Assembly: GCF_015207005.2 (NCBI RefSeq)
Contig: NZ_JADEXS020000001.1
Location: 3,410,001-3,474,000, forward strand
Reading direction: 5' to 3'
DNA: 64,000 nucleotides
From: Desmonostoc muscorum LEGE 12446
GTDB lineage: Bacteria > Cyanobacteriota > Cyanobacteriia > Cyanobacteriales > Nostocaceae
Shown piece by piece: positions 19,137-28,838 of the stretch. Below the pieces are notes generated by a model. The model did no database searches, was not told the origin of the DNA, and was given only the letters and a program-made list of their open reading frames with translations. Position numbers and translations under genes: made by a program. Positions within the stretch are counted from its first letter, which is position 1. Each line of letters begins with the position of its first letter.

Positions 19137-19508
19137 ATGATGATGATGATGACTGAAACCATGACTTCAGAAATGCAAGCTTGTATTGAAGCTTGTATGG
19201 ATTGTCACAAAATGTGCATGGAAACCATGACTTACTGCATGAGCAAAGGTGGTAAGCAGATGGATAAGAGTATGATGACCATGATGACCATGATGCGTGA
19301 TTGTGCTGAAATGTGCATGATGTGTATGAACATGATGATGGGCGGTTCTGAATTCATGGGACGCACTTGTATGCTATGTGCAGAAATGTGCGATCGCTGT
19401 GCGATGGCCTGTGAAATGATGAGCGATGATTCCAAAATGATGGAATGTGCCGCTGCTTGCCGCAAATGTGCAGAATCTTGCAGATCTATGCACATGATGC
19501 CTGCATAA
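19137..19508 (+). CDS. Four-helix-bundle copper-binding protein (DUF326/Csp-like)
   Basis: A 123-residue protein with 17 Cys and about 37 Met (about 30% Met). The cysteines are spaced as CxxxCxxCxxxC along helices (CIEACMDCHKMC, CAEMCMMC, CMLCAEMCDRCAMAC, CAAACRKCAESC). This is the pattern of cytosolic copper-storage (Csp) and DUF326 proteins, where helix cysteines line a bundle and bind many Cu(I) ions. No signal peptide is visible, so cytosolic storage is expected. A strong CAGGAGG ribosome site precedes the run of ATG codons; the first, 19137, was chosen but the exact start within MMMMM is uncertain. The gene is monocistronic, with a hairpin downstream. Confidence 0.88.
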   Translation: MMMMMTETMTSEMQACIEACMDCHKMCMETMTYCMSKGGKQMDKSMMTMMTMMRDCAEMCMMCMNMMMGGSEFMGRTCMLCAEMCDRCAMACEMMSDDSKMMECAAACRKCAESCRSMHMMPA

Positions 19509-19545
19509 TTCTCCTACTTCGCAGAAGTTTGTCTGCAACCTAATA

Positions 19546-19582
19546 TTCAAGCGCTCAGACTCAAAGAGTCTGGGCGCTTGAA
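19546..19582 (+). terminator. Strong hairpin after the copper protein gene
   Basis: A 17-bp stem (TTCAAGCGCTCAGACTC paired with GAGTCTGGGCGCTTGAA, one G-T pair) with a 3-base loop, 38 bp after the stop codon. There is no long T-run, so it is a probable but not classic terminator. Confidence 0.55.
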
Positions 19583-19757
19583 GTAATTTAAGAAGTCAAG
19601 AATAAAGGCGTCATATCATATCCGGCTAATCACTTATTATTCAAATCTCTCTGCGTCCCCGCGACCATTTATAAAGTAAATCTTAAGTAGGGTGCGTTAC
19701 GGCTTTAGCCTAACGCACCATTTTGTATAGCCGTGCGTTAGGCGCTCATCTCATGTC

Positions 19758-22700
19758 ATGAACACAATAAAAAACTATCAGATTATTCAACAAATTTATG
19801 AAAGTGATAACTCGTTAGTCTATCGAGCTATCCTCAAGCCTGATAATCAACCCATTATCTTGAAGATTCTCAAAGAAAACTATCCTAATCCTTCAGAACT
19901 CAACCGTTATAAGCAGGAATATGAAATTACGTGTTCAATGAATGCTGATGGAATTATTAAAGCATATAGCTTAGAGCGATATCAGAATAGTTTAGTAATG
20001 TTTTTGGAGGACTTTGGCGGTAGCTCTTTAAAAATTTTAATATCAGAGCGGCAGTTTGTCTTAGAAGAATTTCTGACTATTGCCCTGAAAATAACTGAAA
20101 GTTTGGCTACTATTCACAATGCGAATATTATTCACAAAGATATTAATCCCTCAAATATTGTCTACAATCCAGAAACTGGGCAGGTTAAGATTATTGACTT
20201 TGGCATTTCCACTCGTTTACCTCAAGAAAATCAGACGATTCGCAATCCAAATCAATTAGAAGGAACTTTGGCTTATATCGCCCCAGAGCAAACTGGTCGA
20301 ATGAATCGGGGAATAGATTATCGCAGTGATTTTTATTCTTTAGGCGTCACTTTCTATCAACTGTTGACCAATCAGTTGCCTTTTGAAACAACTGATCCAA
20401 TGGAATTAGTCCATTGCCACATTGCACAACAACCTGATGCACCTCACCAGCGAATTCTCTCAATTCCTTTGATGGTTTCTAACATTGTGATGAAATTATT
20501 AGCCAAAATTCAAGAGGAACGATATCAAAGTGCTAGGGGATTAAAAGCTGATTTGGAAAACTGTCTTTATCAGTTACAAACTTTAGGAAAAATTAAGCAC
20601 TTTTCTTTAGGGCGTCAGGATATTTCTGAAAAATTTCAGATTTCCCAAAAACTCTACGGTCGAGAACAGGAAATCTCTCAACTCTTAACCACCTTTGAGC
20701 GAGTCAGCCAAGGTAGTACTGAGATAGTACTAGTTTCTGGTTATTCAGGCATTGGCAAATCTGCCTTAGTCAATGAAATTCACAAACCCATTACACACCG
20801 ACGAGGATATTTTATTCATGGCAAATTTGACCAGTTGCAGCGAGATATTCCTTACGCAGCAATCACACAAGCTTTTAGTGACTTAATTCGTCAACTACTA
20901 AGTGAATCTGAAATAACCCTACAAACTTGGAAAGATAAAATTTTAGAAGCTTTAGCAAATAATGGACAAATTATTATTGATGTAATTCATGACTTGGAAA
21001 AGATTATCGGTAAACAGCCATCCATTGAGCAACTAGGAGCGAGTGAAGCACAAAATCGGTTCAACTTTTTCTTTGAGATATTTATTAGAATTTTTTGTAA
21101 AAAAGAACATCCCTTAGTTATCTTTCTTGATGATTTACAGTGGGCAGATTTAGCATCTTTGAATTTAATTGAGCTATTAATCGCCAATGCTGACACTCAA
21201 TATTTATTGATAATAGGGACATACCGAGATAATGAAGTTAGTCCTACCCATCCCTTAATGTATACCTTAGAGCAAATTAAAAAAACAGAAGCTAAAGTAA
21301 ATCCAATAATGCTTCAATCTTTGAGAAGCAACCATGTTAACCAATTGGTTGCTGATACCCTAAATTGCTCAATAAAAAATGCAAAACCTCTAGCAAAGTT
21401 ATTGATTCAAAAAAGTGGTGGTAATTGTTTTTTTCTAACCCAATTACTCAAAACATTGTATAAAGAAAAACTATTATTTTTTAATGCTCCTCAATTTCCC
21501 CTTACTAAGGGAGAAACTAAAGCGATGTTTTGGCAATGGGATATTCAGGAAATCCAAAGAGTAGGAATAACTGATAATGTAGTTGAGTTAATGATCAGGA
21601 AAATTGAGAAGCTTGATGAAGCCACCCAGAATGTTTTAAAACTAGCTGCCTGTATAGGAAACAAATTTAATTTAGAAATTTTGTCACTTGTTAATAGAAA
21701 ATCTCAGACAGTTACCTCCCAAGAATTAGAGCCAGCACTCAAGGAAGGTTTGATTATTCCCTTGAGTAATGACTATCAACTTCCCTTGCTATGGAGTCAG
21801 GAGGAAATGTCAAGTGATAGTTCGGAAATCTCCTCTGCTTTCATCCCCAAATATCCCAAATCTATTCCCTACAAATTTTTACATGACCGAGTTCAGCAAG
21901 CCGCTTATATTCTAATTCAAGAAGAAGATAAAAAAGCAGTTCATCTGCAAATAGGTCGTCTCCTGTTGAAGAATTCTCAAGAAGATGAGTTAGAAGAAAA
22001 TATTTTTAATATTGTCAATCAACTCAACGAAGGTGCAGAATTAATTACTGAACAATTAGAGAGAGATGAGTTAGCTAAATTGAATCTTCAAGCAGCTAAA
22101 AAGTCCAAAGCATCGACAGCTTATGAACCTGCTCTTAAATATTTAGAAACGGGATTAAGATTCTTACCATCTAATAGCTGGCATTATGAGTATAAATTGA
22201 CATGGGAATTACATATAGAAACTTTAGAAATACTTTACTTAAACACTAAATTTGATCGATTTGAAGAACTATCTGAAAATGTTCTAGAACAAGCCAAAGG
22301 CATTCTTGATAAAGCTAAGGTCAATCAGATAAAAATATTATACTATTCGACCATATTTCAAACCGATAAAGCAATAGATATTGCCTTGAAAGCTTTACTA
22401 GAACTTGGAATAAATATTGCTCCAAATTCTGGCAGCATAGAAAATAAAATTGAACAGCAACAAGAGGTGATAAAAATATTTTTGCAGAAAAAAAATCTTG
22501 AAGATTTAGCTAAATTACCTGTGATGATAGAAGAATCGAAAATAGCGGCTACACTAATATTACAGCAAATTATTTCAGCTACACATACTACAAATTTTGC
22601 ATTATTTATTGAAGTAATATTAACCCAGCTTAATTTCTGTATTAAATATGGAAATCCACCTCACGCAGCTTACATATACAGCACTTATGGAATGCTTTTA

Positions 22701-25574
22701 TGCAGTCTAAAAAAAGATATTAATAATGGATATAAATTTGGCAAACTTGCTCTAAATATACTAAAAAAATTTAACACTCCAAAATTAGAAGCTTTTGTTA
22801 TACAGATGCATTATGGACAAATATGGCACTGGAAAGAGCCTCTCACGAGTATAATCGCACACAAAAAATTAATACATGGGTTTAAAACAGGTATAGATAC
22901 AGGAGAAAATGAGTTTGCTTCATATGCAGCTATAAATTATTCCTTGATAAAGTTTTTATGTGGACATAGTTTAGAAGATGTTCATCGAGATTATCAAAAA
23001 TATTCTAAATCGATCAAAACTTTAAAGCAACAATTTGGTATTTATTCCATAGAAATATTTCATAGACTAGCAATCAAATTATTAGAAATAAATAATACAA
23101 ATAACTTATTTATTGGCAATTCTCAAAAAGAAGAGGAAGAATATATAAAAACTTGGATACAAAACAATAGCGAATGGTTAATATTTTTTGTATATTTTGC
23201 AAAAACAGTTTATTCTTATTTTTTTAAAGATTACAATGATGCCTTCGTTAACGGAATTAATGCGGAAAAATTTGTCAAAGCTTCTAGCTCATATTTAACA
23301 GCTCCCCAACATAATTTTTATTCGTCTCTTTCTTATCTTGCTTATTATGATAAGTGTGATGTGACGCAGCAAAAAGAATTAATTTATCAAGTAGATAAAA
23401 ATCAAGAAAATCTGAAAATATGGGCTAACTATTGCCCAGCTAATTTTCAACATAAATATGCTTTAGTAGAAGCGGAAAAAGCACGATCACTAAAACAAAA
23501 TTGGCAAGCTGAGGAACTTTATGAACAAGCTATTCAAGGCGCTAAAAAATACCAGTTTATTCACGAAGAAGCCATAGCTTACGAACGCGCAGCCGAATTT
23601 TATCTTTCAATTAGTAGAGAAGAAATTGGTCAGTTTTACTTAAAAAATGCTCATCATTGTTATGCCCAATGGGGAGCAACAGCCAAAGTTAAAAATCTCG
23701 AAGCCGAATATCCCCAATTATTGGTAAATGTAAACAGCCAAACAGGGAATAAGAAAAATAGTATAACTATTTCTACAACTAACAATGATAGCGAAAAACT
23801 TGATTTGAGAACTGTTGTCAAAGCCTCACAAACCATAGCTGGTGAAATCACTCTCGATAAATTGCTCAAAAAACTCATGAAAATCTGTATTGAAAATGCA
23901 GGCGCTCAAAGAGGTTTTTTGATTCTTGAAAAAGAAGGAATTTTGGTCATTGAAGCTGAAGGATCAATAGATAATGATAATATTAATATCCTAGAATCTA
24001 TCACTATAAATTCCGTAGATACTGTTCACAATTTGCCTCTTTTATCGACTGCTATTGTTAACTATGTTGCCCATAGTCAAGAAAATGTAGTTTTAAATGA
24101 CGCAGAACATGAGGGGCAATTTATCGGCGATTATTACGTTACCGTTGTGCAACCTAAATCGATTCTTTGCATTCCTCTACTTCATCAAGGTAAATTAAGC
24201 GGCATTCTATATTTAGAAAATAATTTAATCACACATGCATTTACTCAAGAGCGCATTGAAATCTTGAAAATACTTTCTGCTCAAGCTGCTATATCTATCG
24301 AAAATTCACGTTTATATGAACAATTAGAAGATTACAATCGTACTTTAGAACAAAAAGTTAAAGAGCGAAATCAAGAACTCTTACAAACACTAGAAGAACT
24401 AAAAATTACTCAAGAAAAACTCAGATTTGAAAACGATCTACTTAAGAGTTCAGAACAACTCTCAACCTATGATTATCAAATTGGGGGTAGTTTGCCGATG
24501 GATGCTCCCACATATGTAGTGCGTTCCGCAGACCGTCACCTTTATCAAGCATTGAGGCATAGTGAATTTTGTTACATACTAAATGCACGGCAGATGGGTA
24601 AGTCAAGCCTGATGGTACGCATGATGCACTATCTTCAACAAGAAGGATTTAGTTGTACCGCAATTGATTTAACTCGCATTGGTAGTGACAACATTACCCC
24701 TGGTCAATGGTACTTGGGGTTAGCAGTGGAATTATGGCAGAATTTTGATTTGTTAGACAAGGTAAATCTTCCTGTTTGGTGGAATGAGTACAAAGATTTA
24801 TCGCCCACTCAGAAGTTAAGTCAATTTATTGAAAATATTTTACTAAAGCAAGTTCAGAGGGAAAAAATTTATATATTTATTGATGAAATTGATAGTGTCT
24901 TAGGCTTAAATTTCTCTGTTGATGATTTTTTTGCTTTGATACGCTTCTGTTACAATCAGCGTAGTATCAACTTAGAATATCGGCGTTTAACTTTTGCTTT
25001 CTTTGGAGTAGCAACTCCCTCAGACTTAATCTCAGACCATAAGCGAACACCCTTTAATATTGGTCAGTCAATTCAACTAGAGGGTTTTAAAGAAGATGAA
25101 GTTTATCCTTTAGGTGAAGGATTAAAAGAGAAAGTTAGCGATGCGATCGCCATTCGCAAAGTCATCAGAGAAATATTACACTGGACTAACGGGCAGCCTT
25201 TTCTCACTCAAAAGCTCTGTAAGCTCATCCGTAACTCTTCATCTGTGATTCCAGCAAACATTGAAGCCGAATGGATAAAAAATTTGGTAGCCACAAATCT
25301 GATAGCTAATTGGGAATCCCAAGATGAGCCGGAGCATTTAAGAACTATTCGCGATCGCATTCTCAATAGCGATTTACAAGTTAACAAACTTCTAGAGCTT
25401 TATCAACAAATTTTACACCAAGGAGAAACACTCTCCGTTGATAGTCCAGAAGAAAAAGAATTGCTCTTATCAGGGCTAATTATTAAACAACAAGGTTCTC
25501 TAAAAGTCCACAACCGTATTTACCAGTTGATATTCGATCAAAGTTGGATTGCTCGGCATATTCAGGAGTGCTGA
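19758..25574 (+). CDS. Giant Ser/Thr kinase - AAA ATPase - GAF - AAA-like (AAA_35) signalling protein
   Basis: A 1938-residue protein. Residues ~1-275 form a Ser/Thr kinase (catalytic Asp128 in HKDINPSN, IDFGIS, LAYIAPEQTGRMNRG). Residues ~295-620 are a STAND-type AAA ATPase (Walker A GYSGIGKS with Lys334, Walker B LVIFLDDLQWAD). A helical TPR-like stretch spans ~770-1330 and a GAF domain ~1350-1515, followed by a coiled coil ~1525-1580. The rest is a second ATPase of the AAA-like AAA_35 type (Walker A ARQMGKSS with Lys1615, Walker B IYIFIDEID). The first four parts match the cyanobacterial Hik-kinase fusion family, whose C-terminus is normally a histidine kinase; here that is replaced by AAA_35. 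It is probably a stress or population signalling switch. Confidence 0.88.
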   Translation: MNTIKNYQIIQQIYESDNSLVYRAILKPDNQPIILKILKENYPNPSELNRYKQEYEITCSMNADGIIKAYSLERYQNSLVMFLEDFGGSSLKILISERQFVLEEFLTIALKITESLATIHNANIIHKDINPSNIVYNPETGQVKIIDFGISTRLPQENQTIRNPNQLEGTLAYIAPEQTGRMNRGIDYRSDFYSLGVTFYQLLTNQLPFETTDPMELVHCHIAQQPDAPHQRILSIPLMVSNIVMKLLAKIQEERYQSARGLKADLENCLYQLQTLGKIKHFSLGRQDISEKFQISQKLYGREQEISQLLTTFERVSQGSTEIVLVSGYSGIGKSALVNEIHKPITHRRGYFIHGKFDQLQRDIPYAAITQAFSDLIRQLLSESEITLQTWKDKILEALANNGQIIIDVIHDLEKIIGKQPSIEQLGASEAQNRFNFFFEIFIRIFCKKEHPLVIFLDDLQWADLASLNLIELLIANADTQYLLIIGTYRDNEVSPTHPLMYTLEQIKKTEAKVNPIMLQSLRSNHVNQLVADTLNCSIKNAKPLAKLLIQKSGGNCFFLTQLLKTLYKEKLLFFNAPQFPLTKGETKAMFWQWDIQEIQRVGITDNVVELMIRKIEKLDEATQNVLKLAACIGNKFNLEILSLVNRKSQTVTSQELEPALKEGLIIPLSNDYQLPLLWSQEEMSSDSSEISSAFIPKYPKSIPYKFLHDRVQQAAYILIQEEDKKAVHLQIGRLLLKNSQEDELEENIFNIVNQLNEGAELITEQLERDELAKLNLQAAKKSKASTAYEPALKYLETGLRFLPSNSWHYEYKLTWELHIETLEILYLNTKFDRFEELSENVLEQAKGILDKAKVNQIKILYYSTIFQTDKAIDIALKALLELGINIAPNSGSIENKIEQQQEVIKIFLQKKNLEDLAKLPVMIEESKIAATLILQQIISATHTTNFALFIEVILTQLNFCIKYGNPPHAAYIYSTYGMLLCSLKKDINNGYKFGKLALNILKKFNTPKLEAFVIQMHYGQIWHWKEPLTSIIAHKKLIHGFKTGIDTGENEFASYAAINYSLIKFLCGHSLEDVHRDYQKYSKSIKTLKQQFGIYSIEIFHRLAIKLLEINNTNNLFIGNSQKEEEEYIKTWIQNNSEWLIFFVYFAKTVYSYFFKDYNDAFVNGINAEKFVKASSSYLTAPQHNFYSSLSYLAYYDKCDVTQQKELIYQVDKNQENLKIWANYCPANFQHKYALVEAEKARSLKQNWQAEELYEQAIQGAKKYQFIHEEAIAYERAAEFYLSISREEIGQFYLKNAHHCYAQWGATAKVKNLEAEYPQLLVNVNSQTGNKKNSITISTTNNDSEKLDLRTVVKASQTIAGEITLDKLLKKLMKICIENAGAQRGFLILEKEGILVIEAEGSIDNDNINILESITINSVDTVHNLPLLSTAIVNYVAHSQENVVLNDAEHEGQFIGDYYVTVVQPKSILCIPLLHQGKLSGILYLENNLITHAFTQERIEILKILSAQAAISIENSRLYEQLEDYNRTLEQKVKERNQELLQTLEELKITQEKLRFENDLLKSSEQLSTYDYQIGGSLPMDAPTYVVRSADRHLYQALRHSEFCYILNARQMGKSSLMVRMMHYLQQEGFSCTAIDLTRIGSDNITPGQWYLGLAVELWQNFDLLDKVNLPVWWNEYKDLSPTQKLSQFIENILLKQVQREKIYIFIDEIDSVLGLNFSVDDFFALIRFCYNQRSINLEYRRLTFAFFGVATPSDLISDHKRTPFNIGQSIQLEGFKEDEVYPLGEGLKEKVSDAIAIRKVIREILHWTNGQPFLTQKLCKLIRNSSSVIPANIEAEWIKNLVATNLIANWESQDEPEHLRTIRDRILNSDLQVNKLLELYQQILHQGETLSVDSPEEKELLLSGLIIKQQGSLKVHNRIYQLIFDQSWIARHIQEC

Positions 25575-25617
25575 GTGCGGAGTTATTCTTCTTGTCCTGT
25601 TGTCTCCCTCATTTCCC

Positions 25618-25770
25618 TACCGTGTATACACAAGTCTGAAGTAGTTGATGAATTCGCGTTTTACCCCACCCTAACCCTCCCCTTGGAAAGGGGAGGGAAC
25701 TAGATTTTCCGGTTTCCCCCCTTTATAAGGGGGGATTAAGGGGGGTAATTCGAGTTGTGTATACACCGTA
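25618..25770. repeat. 153-bp MITE-like element with TACCGTGTATACACAA ends
   Basis: 16-bp terminal inverted repeats with one mismatch (25618-25633 and 25755-25770). They enclose CCTCCCCTT / AAGGGGAGG and CCCCCCTTTATAAGGGGGG internal inverted repeats. Non-coding. Confidence 0.6.
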
Positions 25771-25816
25771 GCCCTCATCTCCCCGCGTAAGAGCGTCAAC
25801 CTAAATCATAACTGCA

Positions 25817-25888
25817 TGGGTCGCCCGGGATTCGAACCCGGAACTAATCGGTTAAAAGCCGAGTACTCTACCGTTGAGTTAGCGACCC
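25817..25888 (-). tRNA. tRNA-Lys(TTT)
   Basis: 72 nt on the minus strand. The acceptor stem GGGTCGC pairs with GCGACCC, and the anticodon stem-loop CGG-CTTTTAA-CCG gives anticodon TTT. The T-arm CCGGG-TTCGAAT-CCCGG is perfect. CCA is not encoded. The discriminator base is A. Confidence 0.95.
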
Positions 25889-25948
25889 TTTCGTTCATTT
25901 CGCAACTTTGCCATCATAGCACAGGCATCTGTAGATTTGTAAAGGGGT

Positions 25949-26818
25949 TCAGAAAAAATTTGCTGTTAAGCGTACAGATGCTGTGTAGCTGCCCCCTGGA
26001 TCTAATATTGTTAGATGTTCACCAGTGTTTAGAGAGTTACGAGCAGCACTCCACGGTTCCAGACAGTAGAAGTCTTTGCCTTTGAGTGTCCAAAATACCA
26101 AAATGGGATATTCATCGCCATAATCCAGAGTCAGCTTTAGCTTACGGCTATTGTCCGTCACAGTTGCCGATTTACTAGTTAGCTGCTTAAAGGCAACATC
26201 AATTTCATCCTGGTTGAAGTCAAAATTCCCGTTGAAGGGGTGAATTTCTTTGGTTCTCTGGTCTTGATACTCCTGAGAGGGAATTTCAAACTCTAGCTCG
26301 GTTTTATCAAGGGTGAGAAAATAGGGATGAAATCCTGAAGAAAAGGGCAATGATGTGGATGAAAGATTTTTATACTCCTGGCGAATTTCTAAGGTATTAC
26401 CTTGGAGTTCGTAAGTGAAAATTACCTGAAAGTCAAAAGGATAAACAGCCCGTGTTTGGTCGTTGCTGTTGAGGACGAGGGTGAGGCTAACTTTATCTTG
26501 AGTTAGTTGGTCAGTTACTTGCCAAGGTAAATCACGGGCAAAGCCATGTTGTTTGAGAGTGTATTGTTTCCCGTTGTGGGTGTAAGCGTTATCCGGTAAA
26601 TTGCCGCAGATAGGAAACAAAATCGGATTTCCGCCCCTGACGCTCAAATCAGGATTAGCAAAGCGTTCAGTGTCTAAGTAGAAAATTTCTTGCCCCTGTA
26701 TCCGCCAACGGGTGATGATACCACCCCGTTCTGGGACAATTTCCAGTTGAGAACCAGCGCTTTCATCTGAAAGAATGTAGGTTTTGTATTGTTGCTCTTG
26801 AATTGCAATGGTAAACAC
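25949..26818 (-). CDS. Aldose 1-epimerase-family protein (galactose mutarotase-like)
   Basis: A 289-residue beta-sandwich sugar epimerase-like protein. Likely catalytic residues are the His of LKQHGFARD, the second His of SSGFHPYF and the Glu of CLEPWSA, in the order expected for the family. Such enzymes interconvert alpha and beta anomers of hexoses or hexose-6-phosphates. The length fits the glucose-6-phosphate 1-epimerase (YeaD-like) and generic GalM-like groups; which one cannot be told by eye. It is followed by tRNA-Lys and preceded by a STRR-filled gap from pdhA, so it is probably monocistronic. Confidence 0.85.
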   Translation of the reverse strand: MFTIAIQEQQYKTYILSDESAGSQLEIVPERGGIITRWRIQGQEIFYLDTERFANPDLSVRGGNPILFPICGNLPDNAYTHNGKQYTLKQHGFARDLPWQVTDQLTQDKVSLTLVLNSNDQTRAVYPFDFQVIFTYELQGNTLEIRQEYKNLSSTSLPFSSGFHPYFLTLDKTELEFEIPSQEYQDQRTKEIHPFNGNFDFNQDEIDVAFKQLTSKSATVTDNSRKLKLTLDYGDEYPILVFWTLKGKDFYCLEPWSAARNSLNTGEHLTILDPGGSYTASVRLTANFF

Positions 26819-26829
26819 AAGTTTTAGTC

Positions 26830-26986
26830 CTAATGGGGAGTGGGGAGTGGGGACTGGGGATTGGGGACTGGGTATTGGGGACTGGGGATTAGGTATTGGG
26901 AGTGTTGAGTGAGGAGTTATTCTGGTTGTCGCCTTGTCCTCTTGTCTCCCTTATCCCCAGTCCCCAGTCCCCAGTCCCCAATACCC
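26830..26986. repeat. STRR heptanucleotide repeats between pdhA and the epimerase gene
   Basis: Runs of GGGGAGT/GGGGACT/GGGGATT units at 26835-26890 and the complementary CCCCAGT units at 26955-26985. These are the short tandemly repeated repetitive sequences known from heterocystous cyanobacteria. They occupy nearly the whole spacer. Confidence 0.75.
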
Positions 26987-26990
26987 AAAA

Positions 26991-28025
26991 TTACTCGTCT
27001 TCTGCAAAAACGAAGCGATATAATTCGCTGGGGTCTGGTTCAGGGCTACTTTCAGCGAATTTCACTGCTTCGTCGATTCGTTCCTGAATTTTACGGTCAA
27101 TGTCTTTGATTTCTTGCTCATCTGCCAGGTTTTGCTCTAGCAAATAAGCTGCTAACTTCTTAATTGGGTCACGGGCAAACCAAAATTCTTTTTCAGCTTT
27201 GCTTCGCATTTCATCTGGGTCTGCCAAGGAGTGACCCCGGAAGCGGTAGGTAAGTGCCTCAATTAATGTTGGGCCTTCACCTGCACGGGCGCGGGCTACG
27301 GCTTCTTGGGCAACGGCACGCACCGCCAGCACGTCCATACCGTCTACTTCCACGCCCACCATGTTAAATACGCTGGCTTTTTTGTAAATCTCTGGCTGGG
27401 AAGTGGCGCGATCGTGAGCCATACCAATTGCCCACTTATTATTTTCTACCACAAAAAGAATTGGCAGTTTCCAGAGAGCTGCCATGTTTAATGTCTCGAA
27501 AAACTGACCGTTGTTAGCTGCACCGTCGCCAAAAAAGCAAGCTGTCACTTGGTCGGCACTTTCGTCTTTTAGCACTTCGCGGCGGTATTTGGTTTGAAAA
27601 GCGGCTCCTGCTGCTACAGGAATTCCCTCTGCCACAAACGCATAGCCACCTAGCAAGCGATGTTCGGCAGAAAACATGTGCATCGAACCACCGCGCCCTT
27701 TACTGCAACCTGTGGCTTTGCCAAATAACTCTGCCATGACTTCTTTTGCTGGTACTCCCGCACTCAAAGCGTGAACGTGGTCGCGGTAGGTACTGCAAAC
27801 GTAATCTTCACCCGGCCGCATCGCTTGGATAACGCCAGTGGAAACGGCTTCTTGACCGTTGTACAAATGGACAAAACCAAACATTTTGCCCCGATAATAC
27901 ATTTCAGCGCATTTGTCTTCAAACAAACGCCCTAGTACCATGTCTTCATATAACCGTAACCCAACTTCCTTAGTAATGCGGTTAGTGGCAGCATTAAATG
28001 TGGGTAAAGTACGCTCTTGAACCAT
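26991..28025 (-). CDS. pdhA: Pyruvate dehydrogenase E1 component, alpha subunit
   Basis: A 344-residue thiamine-diphosphate enzyme subunit. It decarboxylates pyruvate and, with E1 beta, passes acetyl groups to E2 lipoyl domains. The ThDP motif is GDGAANNGQ...N, and the phosphorylation-loop-equivalent region [15 protein letters not shown] is present. GRGGSMHMF and [14 protein letters not shown] are diagnostic of the E1 alpha of cyanobacteria and plastids. It stands alone; pdhB and the E2/E3 genes are not in the window, which is usual for cyanobacteria. Start ATG 28025 fits the conserved N-terminus. Cytoplasmic. Confidence 0.95.
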   Translation of the reverse strand: MVQERTLPTFNAATNRITKEVGLRLYEDMVLGRLFEDKCAEMYYRGKMFGFVHLYNGQEAVSTGVIQAMRPGEDYVCSTYRDHVHALSAGVPAKEVMAELFGKATGCSKGRGGSMHMFSAEHRLLGGYAFVAEGIPVAAGAAFQTKYRREVLKDESADQVTACFFGDGAANNGQFFETLNMAALWKLPILFVVENNKWAIGMAHDRATSQPEIYKKASVFNMVGVEVDGMDVLAVRAVAQEAVARARAGEGPTLIEALTYRFRGHSLADPDEMRSKAEKEFWFARDPIKKLAAYLLEQNLADEQEIKDIDRKIQERIDEAVKFAESSPEPDPSELYRFVFAEDE

Positions 28026-28129
28026 TATTTTTGAGTATCCCTGTTGTACAACTTAAAGTTACGGTCTTAAATAAGTTGGTCTGATAACGTCTGAGCCTTT
28101 ATGAGGTTAGCGTTTGCAAGAGTCAACAA

Positions 28130-28321
28130 TCAAACTTTATTTATGCACCAAAAAAGGACTTTAGGGAATAGGTAAATTTTGAATTTTTGGGAAAGTGGAT
28201 GGTGTCGGTTTGAGTGCCACTCAACTTTCCCAGACGAATTTTTAACTTTTGTGCCCATAACCCTGTGAGGATGTGACTCTAACACCAACATTTGCCCCTT
28301 TGGGTTTTTCTGCCTGACCAT
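28130..28321 (-). CDS. Possible small basic protein, unrecognised
   Basis: From ATG 28321 an ORF of about 63 codons reads MVRQKNPKGQMLVLE and onward, rich in His, Lys and Arg. AAGGGGAA lies immediately upstream but too close for ideal initiation. No family was recognised. It may be chance; it is listed because the 28026-28838 gap is otherwise without a gene. Confidence 0.25.
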   Translation of the reverse strand: MVRQKNPKGQMLVLESHPHRVMGTKVKNSSGKVEWHSNRHHPLSQKFKIYLFPKVLFWCINKV

Positions 28322-28349
28322 TCCCCTTGATAGAGTACCAATCAAGATA

Positions 28350-28838
28350 GACTGGTTTCTGCATATCCATTAACAATTTAAAAAAAATGACGTAAAAGTT
28401 TCTATACCTAAATGGGTAATTGTAATTAAAGGTTAAATATGATATGATTTTTGTCTCCTGTTATCAGGGTCAACCCCCTAAAGTAGTAGTTTACTAACCG
28501 CATACTGGGGAAAGTCCCGAAAAAATCAATCAATAGATTCCTGTAACCACAACATTTATGCCGTTATAAAAGCGGTAGTTGTGGTTTGTGGTATCGAAGG
28601 CTGATGATAGTTGTATTAAACCAAAAATACTAAGAATTAAGACAAAAAGCTGAAGCTTTCTGGGCGAAGGCAAAAAATTAGTACTAGAATGTGACTCAAA
28701 ATTTCGGAAAGGTACAAAACAAGTAGTTGCAATATACACTTGTAGAGTAGATTCTATACGGCATTGTTATGGCACGGTTTTACAGGCCTGGAAAGCTCTA
28801 GGTGAATTATGTTGATCACGGTGCAGGGGAAGTAGGCT
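28350..28838. other. Upstream region of ftn2, no gene seen
   Basis: AT-rich non-coding sequence. An inverted repeat, CCACAACATTTATGCC...GGTAGTTGTGG (28547-28577), could be an operator or a small-RNA hairpin. No open frame with a ribosome site was found. The ftn2 promoter should lie here. Confidence 0.4.

Noticed and set aside
25816..26085. + strand ORF beginning MGRPGFEPGTN
   Set aside because: It is the antisense of tRNA-Lys plus the epimerase gene; this translation is a familiar tRNA artefact.
28547..28577. Hairpin upstream of ftn2 considered as a riboswitch or 6S RNA
   Set aside because: No recognisable conserved core of a known RNA family; only noted as an inverted repeat.
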